64,000 nt of DNA. It comes from Burkholderia pyrrocinia (GTDB taxonomy: Bacteria; Pseudomonadota; Gammaproteobacteria; Burkholderiales; Burkholderiaceae). Both the position numbers and the translations under genes were made by a program. Position 1 is the stretch's first letter; every line of letters begins with the position of its first letter. Shown one piece after another: positions 61,720-64,000 of the stretch. The notes under the pieces are model-generated. The model saw only the letters and a program-made list of their open reading frames with translations. It did no database searches and was not told where the DNA came from. The stretch is taken from positions 989,197 through 1,053,196 of the forward strand of contig NZ_CP094461.1 in the NCBI RefSeq assembly GCF_022809715.1. Reading direction: 5' to 3'.

Positions 61720-61962
61720 ATGCAAACGGACAATGTCATGGAGTATCACGGCTGTGAGGTCCGGCCAGTGGTAACCGCCACCGGAAAGGGGCGCTACGCA
61801 GCTGCGGCCATCGTCACCGACCGGGCCGGCGAAACACGCACGCTCGGCGTCGATGGGGACTTCGCCCACGCCCGGGAGGCCCGCGATGAAGCGCTGGAGC
61901 TTGGCGTCGCATGGATCCAGCAACGCTCGGTCGTTTCGGAACGGTATGTCCGACGGATCTAG
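61720..61962 (+). CDS. Small conserved protein, DUF6566-like
   Basis: An 80-residue protein starting MQTDNVMEYHGCEVRPVVTA. YHGCEVRPVVTATGKGRYAA and RTLGVDGDFAHAREARDEAL resemble a short Burkholderia family that I recall as DUF6566; the name is uncertain. A strand-helix pattern with a C-terminal helix is predicted. AGGAGG lies seven bases before the ATG. It follows the Hsp20 genes on the same strand and may belong to the same stress operon. Confidence 0.6.
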   Translation: MQTDNVMEYHGCEVRPVVTATGKGRYAAAAIVTDRAGETRTLGVDGDFAHAREARDEALELGVAWIQQRSVVSERYVRRI

Positions 61963-62136
61963 CGCGCCGGTATGAAACTGCGGGCCGGACGCATGGTGGG
62001 TCCGGATATCGGACACTTCACTGCGCGCTGAATGTGCATTCGTTCCCGACCGCGACGCAATCGGCATTCCAGGCGGCCGTCGACCGGGAGGCGCCGGCCG
62101 CAGAGTCTCCGAGTTGCGAGCCGGCTCGCATATACG

Positions 62137-62304
62137 ATGCGCACCGCGCACGCCCGACTCGGTGATCACTTCATCAAGCCGGTAGAGACGGCCACGCGCG
62201 ACGCGTCATTGCAACGTGTCGCGCGCGACCTGCTGCCGGATGCCTGGCCTGCGATGTGCGTGGTTCATCTTTTCGCGGTTCGCGAACCCGCAGTGGAGGT
62301 ATGA
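62137..62304 (+). CDS. Possible small hypothetical protein (55 aa)
   Basis: The frame reads MRTAHARLGDHFIKPVETAT, then RDLLPDAWPAMCVVHLFAVR and a stop. No family was recognised and no strong Shine-Dalgarno sequence is present; the 3' end overlaps the small membrane gene on the other strand by 40 bases. It may be a relic. Confidence 0.3.
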   Translation: MRTAHARLGDHFIKPVETATRDASLQRVARDLLPDAWPAMCVVHLFAVREPAVEV

Positions 62305-62447
62305 GTCCAGTGCCACCATTCATGGTGGTCCAGATTTCTAAGCAGTTCCGCGCGACGATGTTCGCGGCGATAGCGGTTCATTGCGGCAATTGCCGCAAAC
62401 GCCAGCACGAACGCGCCGACCACGAACCCGACCCATGCTCCGCTCAT
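62265..62447 (-). CDS. Small single-pass membrane protein (60 aa)
   Basis: Starts MSGAWVGFVVGAFVLAFAAI, one strong hydrophobic helix, then a basic RYRREHRR segment and a His/Trp-rich tail (HHEWWHWTHT). GGAGG lies five bases before ATG 62447, which decides the start over the earlier in-frame ATGs at 62462 and 62549. The function is unknown. It is probably a small inner-membrane protein with its basic end in the cytoplasm. Confidence 0.55.
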   Translation of the reverse strand: MSGAWVGFVVGAFVLAFAAIAAMNRYRREHRRAELLRNLDHHEWWHWTHTSTAGSRTAKR

Positions 62448-62482
62448 AGCAGCCTCCGTCATTTTCGGCCAACTCGGATCAC

Positions 62483-62689
62483 TCAACGCATTCGCGACAC
62501 CGCTCTCAGGACAGCGCGGCCCTCTGCGGTAACCTGGACACGCCGACAACCCGATGCCGGCTGATCAAGGGCGATCAGGCGATGCTCGATGAGCGTGACG
62601 AGTTCGTCGCGATCCAGTTCGATCTGATCTGGCGCATCCCGAACGATCATTAAAGTAGTAATTTCGTGCGGACTTAGCATGGTCTGCAT
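62483..62689 (-). CDS. Small winged-helix-like conserved protein (68 aa)
   Basis: Starts MQTMLSPHEITTLMIVRDAP (or at the second Met, 62680). Helix-turn-helix-like spacing DELVTLIEHRLIALD is followed by a strand pair RRVQVTAEGRAVLRAV, as in MarR-like winged helices or their fragments. No Shine-Dalgarno sequence is clear. A relic of a second copy lies at 61560 on the other strand. It may bind DNA; this is inference from fold shape only. Confidence 0.5.
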   Translation of the reverse strand: MQTMLSPHEITTLMIVRDAPDQIELDRDELVTLIEHRLIALDQPASGCRRVQVTAEGRAVLRAVSRMR

Positions 62690-62699
62690 GGAATGTTCG

Positions 62700-63035
62700 T
62701 ATCGGACAATTGGATTGTGTATACATGCGCGAACGCATGCCTCCCGCTTTCAACGTAACGAGGTGCTCGAGAGTTTGTAACGCCCTCACCATTTCCTGCG
62801 ACGATTCAATGCGAAATTTAGTGGGCACATTCTAACGCGCTCGCATCCATTTCGGTCCGCTACCTCATAGGTGGATGCCCTGATTCGGAAACGTTATCAT
62901 TGATCTAAATTAAGAAAACATGCGAAATGGTATGAATATATAAATACCACCGTATTTCATATAATCACCAAATCATTCATTTTTGAAGCTGTCAGATAAT
63001 GCAGGTCGATATCTTCAAGAAACATTCTCCTGCAT
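62700..63035. other. AT-rich intergenic region
   Basis: The right half (62880-63030) is markedly AT-rich against the local background. It contains TGGTAT-N10-ATACCA (62928-62949), a six-base-arm inverted repeat, as a possible operator. No gene was accepted here. Confidence 0.45.
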
Positions 63036-63596
63036 TCATTCGAAATCCTCACATTCGCTGTATCGCCGGAGAGAAACGGCCAGTGCGTCGACATCGCTTT
63101 GATAGCTTGAAATCACATCCGCCCGCTCCGGAAATCGTTCGCGTTGCAACGACAGTGTCTCCACGGCTGCGGCATGACGCCTGACAAGCTGCCCGCGCGT
63201 CACCCATTCGTCATTTCCGCCGGTGCAGGACTTGATGTGCTTCAGCACGCCGTCGCCGAGCACCTTGAGCGGCGCGTGCCCATTGATGAATTCCGCGTAG
63301 TGTCCCGAGAAAAACCGCTCCCACTCGTTCCCCTCCGAGTCGTGCCGAAACGCGACGATATGCCCGCCGAGATCGACCAGGTAGCGATAGGACAAATTCT
63401 CGTGCGCGTCGGGTGAAGTCAGCTCGGCAAACCTGTTCGCTCGATGAAATCTGTCGGCGAGCGATCCGGCGCCATCGGACAGATGCGCGGCAAGGAAAAA
63501 CTGGGCCGCGCCGGATGGGCAGCCGTTCTGAGGAATAAGGAACGTCACATGGCTGCCGTGCTGCAATGCGAACGTGTAAGTCGCAAGTATGCTCAT
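63036..63596 (-). CDS. Hypothetical protein (186 aa)
   Basis: A soluble protein starting MSILATYTFALQHGSHVTFL. Blocks include GSLADRFHRANRFAELTSPD, YRYLVDLGGHIVAFRHDSEG, and WERFFSGHYAEFINGHAP. GAGGAA lies about seven bases before ATG 63596; a longer start at 63695 would add a basic segment. I do not recognise the family. The low-GC region at its 3' side and its isolation suggest it may have been acquired. Confidence 0.55.
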   Translation of the reverse strand: MSILATYTFALQHGSHVTFLIPQNGCPSGAAQFFLAAHLSDGAGSLADRFHRANRFAELTSPDAHENLSYRYLVDLGGHIVAFRHDSEGNEWERFFSGHYAEFINGHAPLKVLGDGVLKHIKSCTGGNDEWVTRGQLVRRHAAAVETLSLQRERFPERADVISSYQSDVDALAVSLRRYSECEDFE

Positions 63597-64000
63597 TACG
63601 ATTTCCTCTTGATCCTCATGAAGACGATCGCACCTGGACGCTATTTCCCGGATCACTCGTCTGCGGGTCAATCTCAGTAGCAAGCGATATGCCATCGCAA
63701 TGCACTCGATTCGCACGGCGATACGAACCGCCGGAATACACGGAAAGTCGCCGTGAACGGATGAAAATGTTTCAGCGTTGATACGTTTCGCACGGCTCAA
63801 GCGCCTGCACACGTCGCTCGCCCTTGTCGAAACCTTCGGGGTCGATGCGGAAGGTTCCCCTTCCCGATCCCATTGGGCTCGCCATTTCCCGACTCGCCTG
63901 CCCGGTTGCAACGCTGAAACAGACCGGTTGGCCGGTCGAAGCGCATTCGGGAACACGAATTGCGCCATCGTTTCGGTGCAGCCCAACCCGGGAGTGAAAG
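63597..64000. other. Window end without supported gene
   Basis: About 400 bases upstream of the last gene. An open minus-strand frame continues to near 63986 but its composition is not protein-like. No regulatory element was identified. Confidence 0.4.

Noticed and set aside
62565..62828. An 87-codon minus-strand frame overlapping the small winged-helix gene
   Set aside because: It overlaps a better candidate in another frame and becomes Arg/His-rich; only its first 30 residues look plausible.
1..64000. CRISPR arrays, tRNA or rRNA genes, integrase, replication origin
   Set aside because: No spaced direct-repeat array, cloverleaf, rRNA segment, integrase motif or DnaA-box cluster was noticed by reading; tRNAscan and repeat finders would be decisive.

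Overview
The window is GC-rich and densely coded, apart from a few AT-rich gaps. Gene content points to a Burkholderia chromosome, most likely the Burkholderia cepacia complex and a secondary replicon. It has a Wzx/Wzy exopolysaccharide locus with tyrosine kinase and phosphatase, many regulators next to accessory islands, IS3-family remnants and tandem Hsp20 genes. The species call is inference from gene families; no rRNA or tRNA gene was seen.

Layout. (1) 1-3.8 kb, plus strand: the end of a fatty-acyl modification operon (cyclopropane-synthase-like methyltransferase, hotdog thioesterase, acyl carrier protein, desaturase, alpha/beta hydrolase), then an SGNH hydrolase. (2) 4.0-7.4 kb: an AraC regulator and an OmpR-type two-component pair. 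(3) 7.5-11.9 kb: a worn region with an IS3 remnant, a ketopantoate-reductase-like gene, an outer-membrane protein, a frameshifted phasin-like gene and an AsmA fragment. (4) 11.9-29.2 kb: the most unusual part, a ~16-kb minus-strand operon of twelve genes behind a sigma-54 enhancer-binding protein. It encodes four paralogues of an uncharacterised family, two related proteins of a second family, a 1254-residue protein carrying an amidase and two papain-like folds, a subtilisin, a Trypco2-like protein, a DUF3467 protein and others. A close sigma-54 promoter match and a perfect 21-bp palindrome lie just upstream. (5) 29.6-47.5 kb: an IclR regulator and a complete exopolysaccharide locus, with a second sigma-54-like promoter and GTAACG boxes upstream. 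(6) 48.1-56.8 kb: a catabolic and transport operon (MmgE/PrpD protein, two NodB-fold deacetylases, polar amino-acid ABC transporter, argininosuccinate-lyase homologue), a divergent LysR regulator and a GNAT acetyltransferase. (7) 57-59.2 kb: gene debris (DNA-alkylation-repair tail, truncated cyclase-type membrane protein, IS3 fragment, transketolase-like tail). (8) 59.3-64 kb: three tandem Hsp20 genes behind a sigma-32-like promoter and an SD-sequestering hairpin, then small lineage-specific genes.

How it fits together. The central operon looks like a sigma-54-controlled multiprotein assembly or effector system. None of its proteins shows a clear Sec signal, several have Pro/Ala-rich tails, and hydrolases (amidase, cysteine peptidases, subtilisin) sit beside duplicated structural-looking proteins. 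An AsmA fragment ends at the operon's 3' edge, suggesting the block was inserted or rearranged there. The exopolysaccharide locus runs from lipid-linked sugar initiation through glycosyltransferases, flippase and polymerase to export.
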